Position numbers and translations under genes: made by a program. DNA of 64,000 bases from positions 2,170,001 through 2,234,000 of the forward strand of contig OY762224.2 in NCBI GenBank assembly GCA_963665265.2. Direction: 5' to 3'. Shown here piece after piece: positions 49,797 to 58,199 of the stretch (position 1 is the first letter of the stretch; each line of letters begins with the position of its first letter). Source of the DNA: CAXXHQ01 sp963665265. Its GTDB lineage: Bacteria > Planctomycetota > Planctomycetia > Pirellulales > Thermoguttaceae. Under the pieces are notes generated by a model. It was given only the letters and a program-made list of their open reading frames with translations. It did no database searches and was not told the DNA's origin.

Positions 49797-50159
49797 ATGA
49801 TTCTGCAATTTACGAAATCCGAATTTGATACCGTCCTTGGCGCATTGCGATATTACCAGCGTGGCGGCATGGGCGAACCGAGCAACCGCCCCGGCTGGCT
49901 TCAAGATATTGTTTGCCCAACGGCGGACGCTACCAGTTTGAGCGGTAGCGATATTGACCAATTTTGCGAGCGGATCAATACCGGGGACAAAGAGCCGGAA
50001 TTATTGGCCGTTTTGCGTAAGCTGGCTTTTGAAGCTAGTGCGAGAGAAGAAGCGGCTTGCCCATGCAGTCTTCTCGATGCAAAAGACCGGCTTGCGCGGG
50101 CGACGCGGGAAGCATGTGAGACGATAGCCAAGGTTACGAAAAAAGTCAAAGCGTCTTAA
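49797..50159 (+). CDS. phage protein, 120 aa, unknown
   Basis: Starts in the cassette GGGGAATAAAACCGCTATGA. Mostly helical, with FTKSEFDTVLGALRYYQ and a C-terminal helix (ARATREACETIAKVTKKV). It contains a CPC motif. No family recognised. Confidence 0.66.
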   Translation: MILQFTKSEFDTVLGALRYYQRGGMGEPSNRPGWLQDIVCPTADATSLSGSDIDQFCERINTGDKEPELLAVLRKLAFEASAREEAACPCSLLDAKDRLARATREACETIAKVTKKVKAS

Positions 50160-50177
50160 CCGGAGATTAATTCACCC

Positions 50178-50438
50178 ATGAAACTTAAAACTACAGGCCC
50201 GGCGGGCTACGCGGACTTTTCCATAATGTTGAAGGAGGCGGGAGGCGCAGACGAAATCGCCGACCGACTTGAGAAAGCGGGCTTTACGGTCGAACAAGTC
50301 GTCGATGACCAATTCATCGACGGCAAAATGGCGACGAGCGAGTCGCGCCCAAGTCCGGACGAGTTGGCCGCAGTCGTCGGTGAAAGGTTACAAAAAGTGA
50401 CTATATTTGCGCCGGTCGCCTATCACTATGAAGATTAA
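50178..50438 (+). CDS. small phage protein, 86 aa, unknown
   Basis: MKLKTTGPAGYADFSIML, then an EIADRLEKAGFTVEQVVDD helix-strand. At its 3' end another ATG (50428) in the CACTATGAAG context opens a 12-codon ORF, probably chance. Confidence 0.62.
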   Translation: MKLKTTGPAGYADFSIMLKEAGGADEIADRLEKAGFTVEQVVDDQFIDGKMATSESRPSPDELAAVVGERLQKVTIFAPVAYHYED

Positions 50439-50444
50439 GCCGCT

Positions 50445-50543
50445 TTGCGGCGCAACCAAGCTTTAGCCCGACTACAGCTTGAAATTGCGAACGTCCCCGA
50501 TTATTTGCAACGCTTCGGATCGGCGAAGGGTGGAAAGCCTTGA
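50445..50543 (+). CDS. tiny ORF or gene remnant, 32 codons
   Basis: From a TTG start it reads RRNQALARLQLEIANVPDYL, then QRFGSAKGGKP, convincingly coding in composition but without a good start. It ends in TGATG with the next tiny ORF. It may be a truncated gene in the 148-bp gap. Confidence 0.35.
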   Translation: MRRNQALARLQLEIANVPDYLQRFGSAKGGKP

Positions 50544-50589
50544 TGTCGCCCTATTTAATTGAGAGATACCAGAGAGTAAATCGACTATG
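50542..50589 (+). CDS. 15-codon coupling ORF
   Basis: MSPYLIERYQRVNRL. It begins with TGATG overlap and ends with ATGA overlap at the next gene, so it bridges the gap for ribosomes. Its last codons (CGA CTA TGA) form the start context of that gene. Confidence 0.35.
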
Positions 50590-51090
50590 AGCTATCGAGA
50601 AGAATTTGACATGTACGGAGTGCCGGAGCCGGCCGAGCCTTGGGCCTACGACTTGGACGATTACGGCATTCTCTATGGTCCCGGGGATTGGCCGTTTTAC
50701 CGATTCATAGGTGAAACTCCGGGGCGCCCTCCGACCCCACGATCCATTTCCGATGCGTCAATATGCCTGTCGCCAGATTCGGCTTTTCAATCATGGCGGC
50801 AAGCTCGCATGTCGGCCTACCGCACGGCTGAGGGGTTTGACCTGTCTTTCGGCTGGGCGATCCGCCCGCAAGGCATGGGCCAGTATATCGCTTGCGTGAA
50901 CGTTCGGCTCGATGATTCTTTCAAGATTCTCAACCGCTTCAATTTCAAAGGAGGCGCGTTGAAACAAGTGCGGATGCGGGTCGAGAAGTTTAAGGCGTTT
51001 TTGGAAAAGCATCGCGCGGCGAGAGACGGCGGCGAAGAACGCCCCGAAACAGCCCATGAAAACTATAACCGAAGAAAGAATTCGCTATGA
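50587..51090 (+). CDS. phage protein, 167 aa, unknown
   Basis: Acidic, aromatic N-terminus (YGVPEPAEPWAYDLDDYG, GPGDWPFYRFIGETPG) and a helical C-terminus (QVRMRVEKFKAFLEKH). Its last codons (TCG CTA TGA) overlap the next start. No family recognised. Confidence 0.66.
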   Translation: MSYREEFDMYGVPEPAEPWAYDLDDYGILYGPGDWPFYRFIGETPGRPPTPRSISDASICLSPDSAFQSWRQARMSAYRTAEGFDLSFGWAIRPQGMGQYIACVNVRLDDSFKILNRFNFKGGALKQVRMRVEKFKAFLEKHRAARDGGEERPETAHENYNRRKNSL

Positions 51091-51371
51091 GCTACGAAAA
51101 GGCGATGAAATGGGCGAAGAAGCACCCGAAGGGCACGCACCAAGACATTATTATGTCAACGCGAAGCGGATTTTGGCCGTCGCGGGCTTGGCTTGAGCAA
51201 GATTGGCGGCCGTATGTCGCAGCATGTGAGGCGATCGAGATTGAGCCGATGGAGCAAGAGCGGTTTTATCACGCATGCCTGCGGGGCCGGATAATGTCGG
51301 GCATGACGCATGCGAACAGGGCGGAGTACACCCGCCTACGCGGTTTAAGCGGGCTTAACGGCGTTCTATAA
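51087..51371 (+). CDS. small phage protein, 94 aa, unknown
   Basis: Starts MSYEKAMKWAKKHPKG, with the same MSY opening as the preceding gene. Helical, basic, with Trp-rich (FWPSRAWLEQDWRPYV) middle. No family recognised. Confidence 0.63.
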   Translation: MSYEKAMKWAKKHPKGTHQDIIMSTRSGFWPSRAWLEQDWRPYVAACEAIEIEPMEQERFYHACLRGRIMSGMTHANRAEYTRLRGLSGLNGVL

Positions 51372-51402
51372 CCGGAGAACATGACCAGAGAGAGAGGCCA
51401 CT

Positions 51403-51600
51403 ATGAAAAAGATCGTTCTTCACTTGCGCGAATATGACATTGTCGGAGTAGATTTTTCGCCCGGCTTTCCGCCCGACGTGCAAGTCGTCGTGCGCGACTA
51501 CAACATCTATCCCGGCGACGCTCGGAAGACGAAAGTAGATAAGGAATCCGGTGATGTGTACGCCGAATCGACCTTTACGTGCAAAAAACGAAAACGCTAA
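51403..51600 (+). CDS. small phage protein, 65 aa, unknown
   Basis: MKKIVLHLREYDIVGVDF, then VQVVVRDYNIYPGDARKTK, a small beta protein with a basic end. AGAGAGG then CCACT precedes the ATG. Confidence 0.63.
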   Translation: MKKIVLHLREYDIVGVDFSPGFPPDVQVVVRDYNIYPGDARKTKVDKESGDVYAESTFTCKKRKR

Positions 51601-51639
51601 ACCGGGGAAACGGCGTTTCATTCAACCGAAGAGAAAACA

Positions 51640-51969
51640 ATGTACGACTGCACCTTTGAAAACTTACTCACTCAGTACGGCCCGAAGACGCCCGCCGGTC
51701 AATTAACTTTGGAGCGAACGTCCTGGGGCGTCCTCGGTCGATTCGAGAATGCCGCTTTGGCGAATCGGTTCTTGCCGGGAGTGAATCCCCAAACCGGGAA
51801 GATAATGTTCTTTGAGCCGGAGCGAATGGACTTCTCCCTGAGCCGGTTGCTTAGTTGGGCTCCGTCGCCGGTAGATTTAGCCGAGGCCACGAAGGTCACG
51901 GAGTTTTGGCGAGGGCGCCGCGCCGAGATTAAACGTGTCGGAGCCTTATTGCCGGCAACTAATTATTAG
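51640..51969 (+). CDS. phage protein, 109 aa, unknown
   Basis: TFENLLTQYGPKTPAGQLTL, then LSRLLSWAPSPVDLAEATKV. AAGAGAA lies before the ATG. No family recognised. Two 3' flanks of this block are short gaps without signals. Confidence 0.64.
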   Translation: MYDCTFENLLTQYGPKTPAGQLTLERTSWGVLGRFENAALANRFLPGVNPQTGKIMFFEPERMDFSLSRLLSWAPSPVDLAEATKVTEFWRGRRAEIKRVGALLPATNY

Positions 51970-52024
51970 GCCGAGTCGAATCGCTGGCTTTGTTTTCGGC
52001 GTTTAACTGAAAAGAGAAATGGCT

Positions 52025-52294
52025 ATGAAATTTGATCTCGGCAAAGTTTTAATGACTCCCGCTGCGGCGAAAGCAATTAACTTAGCCGGTCAGGAGCCGA
52101 GCTTCTTCTTATCGAAGCACGCGGTTGGGGACTGGGGAAGCCTAGAACCGGGCGACAAAGCGAGGAACGATCAGGCGTTGATCGACGGCGAGCGAATTTT
52201 GTCTACCTACCGCACGCTGCGAAATGAAAGGATTCTGGTCATTACGGAGGCCGATCGGAGCGTTACAACTATATTGTTGATTGCAGAGTATTGA
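52025..52294 (+). CDS. small phage/plasmid-type protein, 89 aa
   Basis: MKFDLGKVLMTPAAAKAI, then a PSFFLSKHAVGDWGSLEPGD phrase and LRNERILVITEADRSVTTI. Short proteins with this start and the HxxGDWG centre occur on plasmids and mobile elements, function unknown. The ATG chosen has the conserved GGCTATGAAA context; an ATG two codons earlier is possible. Confidence 0.7.
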   Translation: MKFDLGKVLMTPAAAKAINLAGQEPSFFLSKHAVGDWGSLEPGDKARNDQALIDGERILSTYRTLRNERILVITEADRSVTTILLIAEY

Positions 52295-52348
52295 GCTAAA
52301 ATAACCGAGGTCGCTAACAAATAATTGCCCACGTAACCGAGGAATAAG

Positions 52349-52480
52349 GTGAAAATCAAATACTTGGGCGAACGACCGCGAGGAGGCTTTTACGCCAAGA
52401 TCGACGGCATCCGGTACGAATTCATCGAAGCGCCCAGTTTGCAGTGCGATAATTGCGGGCGGTCCCGTCAAGGCTTATGA
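52349..52480 (+). CDS. small protein with C-terminal CxxC, 43 aa
   Basis: GTG start with GAGGA upstream. KIKYLGERPRGGFYAKIDGI then LQCDNCGRSRQG: half of a zinc ribbon. ATGA-coupled to the next tiny ORF. Found by translating the gap. Confidence 0.55.
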   Translation: MKIKYLGERPRGGFYAKIDGIRYEFIEAPSLQCDNCGRSRQGL

Positions 52481-52563
52481 GTCTATGCAGCGAGTTGGCG
52501 GAGTTTTTTGGACTGACTTCAAAGCCGCGATTAAGGCAAGGTTGGCTGAGTGATGCAAGTTAA
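52477..52563 (+). CDS. 28-codon coupled ORF
   Basis: MSLCSELAEFFGLTSKPRLR and a short tail. Begins with ATGA overlap and ends within the next gene's start. The EFFGLTSKPRLR segment resembles one end of an HTH. Tentative. Confidence 0.35.
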   Translation: MSLCSELAEFFGLTSKPRLRQGWLSDAS

Positions 52564-52783
52564 GCAGAATCAAATCCTGACATGGCGGTGCCTTTGCGGA
52601 AAACTTTTCTCGGCCGAACCTACGACTATCGGCCGGTGGCGGGGACATTGTTCTTGCGGAAAGAGATACGAGATTGTCGGCGATCCTGTCAAAATTCAAC
52701 CGAGAAGCAAATTGGCTATAAAACAGCTTCGAGAAAAAAGCGTTACCCACGATCATTTATCAACACGGCTGCACGACTCCTGA
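52553..52783 (+). CDS. zinc-ribbon protein, 76 aa (last gene of the phage block)
   Basis: CLCGKLFSAEPTTI, then CSCGKRYEIVG gives two CxCG knuckles of a zinc ribbon. The rest is basic. It is convergent with the ECF sigma gene 13 bp away, the likely phage-host border. Confidence 0.68.
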   Translation: MQVKQNQILTWRCLCGKLFSAEPTTIGRWRGHCSCGKRYEIVGDPVKIQPRSKLAIKQLREKSVTHDHLSTRLHDS

Positions 52784-52796
52784 CCGGAACTCCCCG

Positions 52797-53270
52797 TTAG
52801 AGCAGGTCTTCGCCGATTAGTCGTTTGAAGTCCTCTTGGCCTTTTTTGGCCGTCCAGAGAACGGTTTTGTGGTTACGTTTTAGAGTTTTGCCGATTTCTC
52901 GGCTGCTTTCTCCGTCGAGAATGAGACTGCGGAGGACTTTCACTCGCGTCGGTTCGATTTGGGCGAGCGCGTCGCGCACGCGGTCAACGACTTCACCGAC
53001 GCCCTGTGCGTCAACATGTTCAGTCGGGGCGATTTTTGCATACTCCGCCAGAAGCTTGTTCTGACGGAATTTCTTGCGGTAGTGCTTCTTTAGTAAATTT
53101 CTCGCCACGCCTATGAAATACGTAATAGGTTCTTCTAGCTTCTCATCTTTGACTGCTACTAGAAAGACTTCTTGGACCAAGTCTTCAACGGCTTGCGGAC
53201 TGTGAACGAGCGGGGAAAAGTAACAAGAAAGCTTCTCAGATATTCCTTCCAAGAGTTGTTGCCGTATCAT
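52797..53270 (-). CDS. ECF-type RNA polymerase sigma factor
   Basis: 157 residues. Region 2: AVEDLVQEVFLVAV (D-L-V-Q-E-x-F) and YFIGVARNLLKKHYRKKF. Region 4: VLRSLILDGESSREIGKTL, then NHKTVLWTAKKGQEDF. Short sigma-70 factors with no partner gene are common in planctomycetes. GGAGG lies before the ATG. It marks the return to host-type genes, although a phage-borne copy cannot be excluded. Confidence 0.85.
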   Translation of the reverse strand: MIRQQLLEGISEKLSCYFSPLVHSPQAVEDLVQEVFLVAVKDEKLEEPITYFIGVARNLLKKHYRKKFRQNKLLAEYAKIAPTEHVDAQGVGEVVDRVRDALAQIEPTRVKVLRSLILDGESSREIGKTLKRNHKTVLWTAKKGQEDFKRLIGEDLL

Positions 53271-53701
53271 TCCTCATCCTCCGAAAATAAGTAATAAAAG
53301 ACACTTTCAGAGTAATTCATCCCTTCCCACAGTTTCAAGTAAAATGCACTCGCAAGTCACTATTTTTTAACAGAAAACTTACATGTTTTATGAATGGAGA
53401 TATAAGAACATAGCTTAACGCCTTTATTCCTAATGGTTTGCGATTTATTATATAGACTGTGCCGCTTCTCGTACAACGCTGAGAATAGCATTCGTGATGC
53501 AATTTATAACAAGACTAGCAGGAAGTAGTGACATGCGTATGTCACCTAATATCTCACGTAGAACGACACGAACGGGGGACGCGGCTTGCGCATCGGCGAA
53601 TTGCCAGCAACTCCGATTATAGAGGACGGCCCGACCAAATGCCTCGTTGTGTAACCCGTTCACAAACGTCTTGCTCCGGTGCTCGAAAGGAAACTGGACG
53701 C
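53271..53701. other. gap without convincing genes
   Basis: AT-rich upstream region of the sigma gene. One minus-strand frame ends SLLPASLVINCITNAILSV, protein-like but without a start signal. It probably contains the sigma promoter and may hold the attachment site. I saw no repeat proving that. Confidence 0.4.
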
Positions 53702-53926
53702 ATGCCTGAGAGGAGACGGAAGCCGCTTTCGACAGCCAACCGTAGCTACCGGCGGCTACAAGTCTGTTGTGCGCCCGACTCCCGCAACGGCTACTTCGCC
53801 GCGAAAGATGTTCCGCTCCCGCTCTGCGAGAAGGTGCAAGAAGCTTTGTTCTGGGCGGTCGAGGCCATTGATGATCTCGACGACGTGATTAACGGCGACT
53901 GCATGCCGGTGGCCGAGGTTGAATAA
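53702..53926 (+). CDS. small protein, 74 aa, unknown
   Basis: Basic N-terminus (MPERRRKPLSTANRSYRRLQ), then ending in a helix with an acidic face (VQEALFWAVEAIDDLDDVI). A strong hairpin follows the stop at once. GGAAA lies 10 nt upstream, weak. Could be a host or a boundary gene. Confidence 0.5.
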   Translation: MPERRRKPLSTANRSYRRLQVCCAPDSRNGYFAAKDVPLPLCEKVQEALFWAVEAIDDLDDVINGDCMPVAEVE

Positions 53927-53963
53927 AAAGACCCGCCAAGCGGCAGGTCGTGCTTGACGGGTC
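53921..53963. terminator. strong hairpin with a T-tract on the minus strand
   Basis: GACCCG-C-CAAGC pairs with GCTTG-A-CGGGTC (11 of 12 bp, 10-nt loop). On the minus strand it is followed by TTTTTATTC. It may terminate transcription from both the 53702 gene and the minus-strand frame at 54002. Confidence 0.6.
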
Positions 53964-54001
53964 AGTTCTCAGGGCATTAATGGGTTAGGCGGGGCAGTGA
54001 C

Positions 54002-54211
54002 CTAATCCCTATAGAGATAGCCCATGCGATTCAATGTAATCAAGGGAAACGGCTTGTCAAGCATGTCTCCGTGAACGGCGTGACTCGCATCCCGTCGATT
54101 CCCGATCTTGGCTAGACTCTCTTCGGCTTGCTGCTTCATCGACGGGAAACGATCGCTTTGCCCGAGGAGTCGATTGAAAGCCTCTACGTCGTCCCTGCCT
54201 GATGTCTTCAA
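54002..54211 (-). CDS. small protein or gene fragment, 69 aa
   Basis: KTSGRDDVEAFNRLLGQSDR, then MKQQAEESLAKIG: normal coding composition. Only a TTG start is available, with no clear ribosome-binding site; the frame is open about 12 codons further upstream, which suggests a truncated gene. The terminator-like hairpin lies just downstream. Confidence 0.35.
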   Translation of the reverse strand: MKTSGRDDVEAFNRLLGQSDRFPSMKQQAEESLAKIGNRRDASHAVHGDMLDKPFPLITLNRMGYLYRD

Positions 54212-54973
54212 AACGCCTAAATAAAAAATTTTCCAATTTTTTTAGAATATTCACTAGGACGGCAAAGTCGCTCTTATCTTCCTAAACTCAACGTTATCTT
54301 TCACGAACGATTCGTTTCTTGCGATGCGTAATCTGGATAAAGTCGCCCCGCAAAGCGGGTTAACTTTCAATCAGCCAGAGATAATTGCACTCTGATCGTA
54401 AGATGACAACCTCAGGTTGGTTACGTATACTTTCAGAACAGCCACACGCGACATGTCTTTTCGAGAGGCATGAAGATGGATCAAGCGTTTTTACTGCGAC
54501 TAAAAGGCGAAAATGCGTGTTCGGATTTTTTCAGCGGCGGTTGACAGTAGTGACAACTACCTGTCACCCCCCCTTACACACATAACAACCATTATTTTTA
54601 GAAACGCTGTTTGACATATCGAGATAAAGCTGATACTCTTCCTGTTACTACTCTGAGATGCGGCACCATTGAAAACTTTTTTGCGTCTAGCGTTGATCGG
54701 AATCGCAGGCAACGGGCAAAGGCTCACGGGCGGTTCTTTTGTTCCACGATCGAATGATTTACTGGCTGCGATCGCGTTCGTTCGCAGCTTGAGCCAACAG
54801 AAATACCTCAACGTTTTCACTCACAAAGCGACTTTAGAATGACATCTCTGAGGGCACAGGAATTCGTTCCGAGCGTCGGCGTTCGCCGATCTATTAGAGG
54901 ATCGTGTTGTTTTACGAACCGCTCCTCAAGCATGCCCGCATCTTCAAGTCGCTCTCTCATGCTGGAGGCTATC
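54212..54973. other. gap upstream of the secreted-protein operon
   Basis: No gene recognised. Contains a TGACAG/CTGTCA inverted repeat with an inner TAGT/ACTA near 54541-54566 and a C-rich tract after it. Presumably it holds the promoter of the host operon. Confidence 0.4.
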
Positions 54974-55888
54974 ATGATCTTTTGTCGAATTGCCGTGACG
55001 GCAGTTTGCTCCCTCTTGTTCGCTGTTGGAGCGTCGGAAGTTAAGGCCGACGAGACGACTATCAAAGCCTTTCTCAAGGAAGCTCCGCAAAAATGGCAAG
55101 AGTATAAAACCGTCCTGAAAGGGTACGAACTAAAAATTGATTCAGTGACGAACTATCCTGACAAGAAGACGGAAGAGCATGCCGCTGATCGATTTGTGTG
55201 CGGAAGGGATGAAACGCAGGCGCTACATGTGTCTCAATTACAAAGTCCGAACCGGAAGGAAGTCGTTTTCGGAAGTAATGCCCAGTACGATTTTCAATTG
55301 AGCAAAGAACCTGGCAAGAAAAAAGCTTTTTCGATCGTAAAATCGACCCCTCGAAAATCAAAGCAAGAAAGTGCTGCGACCCGTAGCATCAAAGAACAAG
55401 CCGGGCAGATTTGTCGCATCGACACGCTCGATTTAGCAAAAATAATTTCTTCGCCCGAATTTTGGGTTCTCGAAGCGACGGAGTCCGACTATCGGATTGA
55501 TCGAAGCGTGCAAATTAATTTCGAGTACAGGCCGAAGAGCTCAGCCCCGGAAGAAGCCTCGCAAGTGAGAACATACTCGGGAACCATACGTTTTGATCCA
55601 AATTCGTTTTGGGCGATTACCGCAGCAGAAGTAAAAGTTGAAGACGCCTCCGGCAATATCCTAAGCGTGATTAACGTCGAAAATGCTATTGGATTTGCCA
55701 TTTTAGATGCTCATGGTTTTTCCCAAGTCGTAACAGATTGGAAAGACGCATCAGGCAAGCCTGTTAAACGAGTAACGATGAACTATGAGTGGAAGGAATT
55801 TTCGAGAGAAGACGATAAGCTCTTTACCCTGTCAGCATTTGGGCTCCCTGAGCCGAAACAAGAAACGTTGAATGCGGCGAAGATGTAG
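54974..55888 (+). CDS. secreted protein, 304 aa, planctomycete type
   Basis: Signal peptide (FCRIAVTAVCSLLFAVGA) followed by a soluble domain with alternating strands, including GTIRFDPNSFWAITAAEV and ending with FTLSAFGLPEP. The 57224 protein ends FTLEAYGLPIP in the same context, so the two are distant paralogues. The all-beta pattern recalls LolA-like folds, but I cannot assign it. GGAGG lies 5 nt before this ATG. Earlier in-frame ATGs lack a site. Confidence 0.7.
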   Translation: MIFCRIAVTAVCSLLFAVGASEVKADETTIKAFLKEAPQKWQEYKTVLKGYELKIDSVTNYPDKKTEEHAADRFVCGRDETQALHVSQLQSPNRKEVVFGSNAQYDFQLSKEPGKKKAFSIVKSTPRKSKQESAATRSIKEQAGQICRIDTLDLAKIISSPEFWVLEATESDYRIDRSVQINFEYRPKSSAPEEASQVRTYSGTIRFDPNSFWAITAAEVKVEDASGNILSVINVENAIGFAILDAHGFSQVVTDWKDASGKPVKRVTMNYEWKEFSREDDKLFTLSAFGLPEPKQETLNAAKM

Positions 55889-55929
55889 TTTAGGTCACTT
55901 TCCTTGATGAATGTTGAATAGATGCGAAA

Positions 55930-56907
55930 ATGGCAAGTACGAGATTACAAACAATTCGATGGAAACGAGTACAAAGACGCATAGGCGTTTTGCTCGGGTT
56001 CGTTCCGGGACAGAAAACGACCGGATACGACTACCTGCGAATCGCCATGGGGTGCTTGCTTCTCATCGCTTCAGGACTTAAAACGCATCAACTGATGACG
56101 GAACCAATCCTCGGTCACAGCATTTTCGACTCACGCTGGGTGTTGATTGCGGCTGTCGAGTTCGAGATTTTTTTCGGGCTATGGTTATTGCGAGGATTAC
56201 TGCCTCGATTGACCTGGATGGCGGCATTAGGTTGCTTCGGAGTGTTCGCTTGTGTTTCATTATATAAGGCATTAGCTGGAGAGGCTAGTTGCGGGTGTTT
56301 TGGTAAAATTGAAGTAAACCCATGGATTACATTATCGATTGATACTGCTGCGATTGCAGTATTTTCTATATTGAGACCGCAGTATAACAAGTACAACAAC
56401 AGGTTATTGCCGATGATCCGGTTAGGATCACTAACAAGTCTATTATGCGCATTACTTCCACTTGCAGTTATTAGTGGATGGCTGGCGATTGCGCATTCAA
56501 ATAGCGTGTTATATAAATCAGGGCTTATTATAAGCGGAGATGCTGTAATATTAGACCCAAGCAGGTGGATCGGCAAGAAGTTTCCACTGACTAATCATAT
56601 TGTAAAAGGGCAGTTAATACGCAACGGCCGGACAGAACAATTTCTGAGTGGTGAATTAGCGTACGGAAAGTGGCTGATTGTATTATATCATAGTGACTGT
56701 CCAAAATGTCGCGCAACCATAAACAGCCTCCGTCAATCGTCCGAAAACACTCGCATCGTGCTGTTGGAATTGCCGCCGTATGGTGTCGCCGACAGCAGTT
56801 TGACAAAAGAATTCGTGCATTGCCAATTAGATGAGACATCTCGGTGGATTTCTTCCGACCAACACATCATTACGTTGTTAGACGAATATGTTGCAGACTC
56901 TACTTAG
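55930..56907 (+). CDS. MauE/DoxX-like membrane protein fused to thioredoxin-like domain
   Basis: 325 residues. Four or five membrane helices in residues 35-195. The SCGCFG motif (120-125) at a periplasmic loop followed by NPW is characteristic of MauE-type redox membrane proteins. The C-terminal 110 residues contain HSDCPKC (Cys257, Cys260) on a KWLIVLY strand, a thioredoxin-like CxxC. Electron transfer from the membrane part to secreted Cys-containing proteins is the natural inference. It lies directly before a Cys-rich secreted peptide. Confidence 0.78.
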   Translation: MASTRLQTIRWKRVQRRIGVLLGFVPGQKTTGYDYLRIAMGCLLLIASGLKTHQLMTEPILGHSIFDSRWVLIAAVEFEIFFGLWLLRGLLPRLTWMAALGCFGVFACVSLYKALAGEASCGCFGKIEVNPWITLSIDTAAIAVFSILRPQYNKYNNRLLPMIRLGSLTSLLCALLPLAVISGWLAIAHSNSVLYKSGLIISGDAVILDPSRWIGKKFPLTNHIVKGQLIRNGRTEQFLSGELAYGKWLIVLYHSDCPKCRATINSLRQSSENTRIVLLELPPYGVADSSLTKEFVHCQLDETSRWISSDQHIITLLDEYVADST

Positions 56908-56950
56908 TGTTTTGTTGATACATTGAATTCCTTTTTCTATGGAGGTCGAA

Positions 56951-57145
56951 ATGACAAGTCTAGTACATTTATTGCGTAAGTATGCAATTGCAAGCACTAT
57001 AGCTCTGTTTTTCGGGACATGCTTTTGCTATGCAGATGGATGCAAGTGCTTCGATCCGCCATTATGTGGCAGTGGAATCTGTAATGCCAGCCAGACGTGC
57101 CAAAGCGTAACACGCAATAATGTAACTGGCTGCCAATGTGTTTAG
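56951..57145 (+). CDS. small secreted Cys-rich peptide, 64 aa
   Basis: Signal sequence (LLRKYAIASTIALFFGTCF) with likely cleavage after CYA. The mature peptide of about 35 residues has seven cysteines (DGCKC, PLC, GIC, QTC, GCQC), an EGF- or knottin-like density. GGAGG lies before this ATG; the ATG four codons earlier is part of that site. A perfect 11-bp terminator hairpin follows, typical of a strongly expressed peptide gene. The MauE-thioredoxin protein may oxidise or reduce it. Confidence 0.68.
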   Translation: MTSLVHLLRKYAIASTIALFFGTCFCYADGCKCFDPPLCGSGICNASQTCQSVTRNNVTGCQCV

Positions 57146-57185
57146 ATGGTTTAGCCATTAACAACTGTCTATATTTATAAGGAAT

Positions 57186-57211
57186 GTGGCGTATATTATT
57201 ATATACGCCAC
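57186..57211 (+). terminator. 11-bp perfect hairpin after the Cys-rich peptide gene
   Basis: GTGGCGTATAT and ATATACGCCAC with a TATT loop, then CTTATGTAATT. Probably a partial terminator, raising the peptide mRNA over the downstream genes. Confidence 0.65.
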
Positions 57212-57223
57212 TTATGTAATTAC

Positions 57224-58177
57224 ATGATTAGATTTATACATATTTCACTGTCTCTTTTCTGTTGCATTGCCTTGTACCACATAGATGCTGTCGCCGGAAA
57301 TGTAGCTGAAGACATCTGCGAGTCACACTCCAAATTGCATGCCGCTAGCGATAACATTCAGGGAACAATTGACGAGCACATTACTACATACCAGCCTCGA
57401 AATGGCAAGCAGACCCGTGATCTATCGCGCCACATCACGTATGCCATTCGTGGTGATCTCGTCAAAATAGAAGTTCAGTCTTCAGCCGCCCCCGGGACAC
57501 AGTCGGTGATTGTATATAACGACAAATATAGATTCGCTGCTGATAAAGAGCAGAAAACTGAGATGTACGTTAGTTTCTTTCAGTCGGATACATCTGACCA
57601 GTCTAGTTTGGCCAGCAGAGCTGAGTACTACCTATCGCTCATATACGCAGGGGAATATATTCCCGACAACAAATTATCGACTCTACTGAGTGACACTGCC
57701 ACGTACAATATCACAACTACCGGCACATCGATGAGCGGAGCCGCTCGCGATTACGTTGAACTGAAGCGGCGTGCAAGCAAGGGCTTCCCCCTGGCTTGGG
57801 CTATCGTAGACCCGCAGAACTATTTTCAAATAATAGAAGGCGGATTTGAAACAACATGGGGAACAGCCCGGTGTTCGATCGAATACCAGCACGGCCTGGC
57901 CGCACCTCTCTTTCCGAAAAAAATTACCAAAGAGTTAAAGACTAAGGAAGACAAACTTGTTGAACGGCGGGAATACATTTTTTCTGCGCCGGAAGAGTGC
58001 AAAGCTAATCGACAAGAGTTTACTCTTGAGGCATATGGCCTACCAATTCCACGTAGCATGCGAGTAGCAGGAGTGTTAAATCTTGTTCCGTGGATAGTTA
58101 TTGGTGTGTTTTTGCTGCTGGCGTGCTTAGTAGTTTATCGCATTATTGTTAATGCGAGAGCTCGCCGCAAAAGTTAG
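57224..58177 (+). CDS. secreted protein with C-terminal membrane anchor, 317 aa
   Basis: Signal peptide (FIHISLSLFCCIALYHI), soluble domain related to the 54974 protein by order and by the FTLEAYGLPIP end, then one C-terminal helix (LVPWIVIGVFLLLACLVVYR) and a basic tail. The duplicate with an added anchor suggests a membrane-bound partner of the secreted form. The region is AT-rich compared with the flanks. Confidence 0.68.
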   Translation: MIRFIHISLSLFCCIALYHIDAVAGNVAEDICESHSKLHAASDNIQGTIDEHITTYQPRNGKQTRDLSRHITYAIRGDLVKIEVQSSAAPGTQSVIVYNDKYRFAADKEQKTEMYVSFFQSDTSDQSSLASRAEYYLSLIYAGEYIPDNKLSTLLSDTATYNITTTGTSMSGAARDYVELKRRASKGFPLAWAIVDPQNYFQIIEGGFETTWGTARCSIEYQHGLAAPLFPKKITKELKTKEDKLVERREYIFSAPEECKANRQEFTLEAYGLPIPRSMRVAGVLNLVPWIVIGVFLLLACLVVYRIIVNARARRKS

Positions 58178-58199
58178 TATACTGAAAGGATAATACGTG

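Noticed and set aside
52784..54973. attachment site at the phage-host border
   Set aside because: A border is likely here, but I found no tRNA gene and no duplicated sequence matching the control region. The other prophage end is outside the window, so it cannot be shown.
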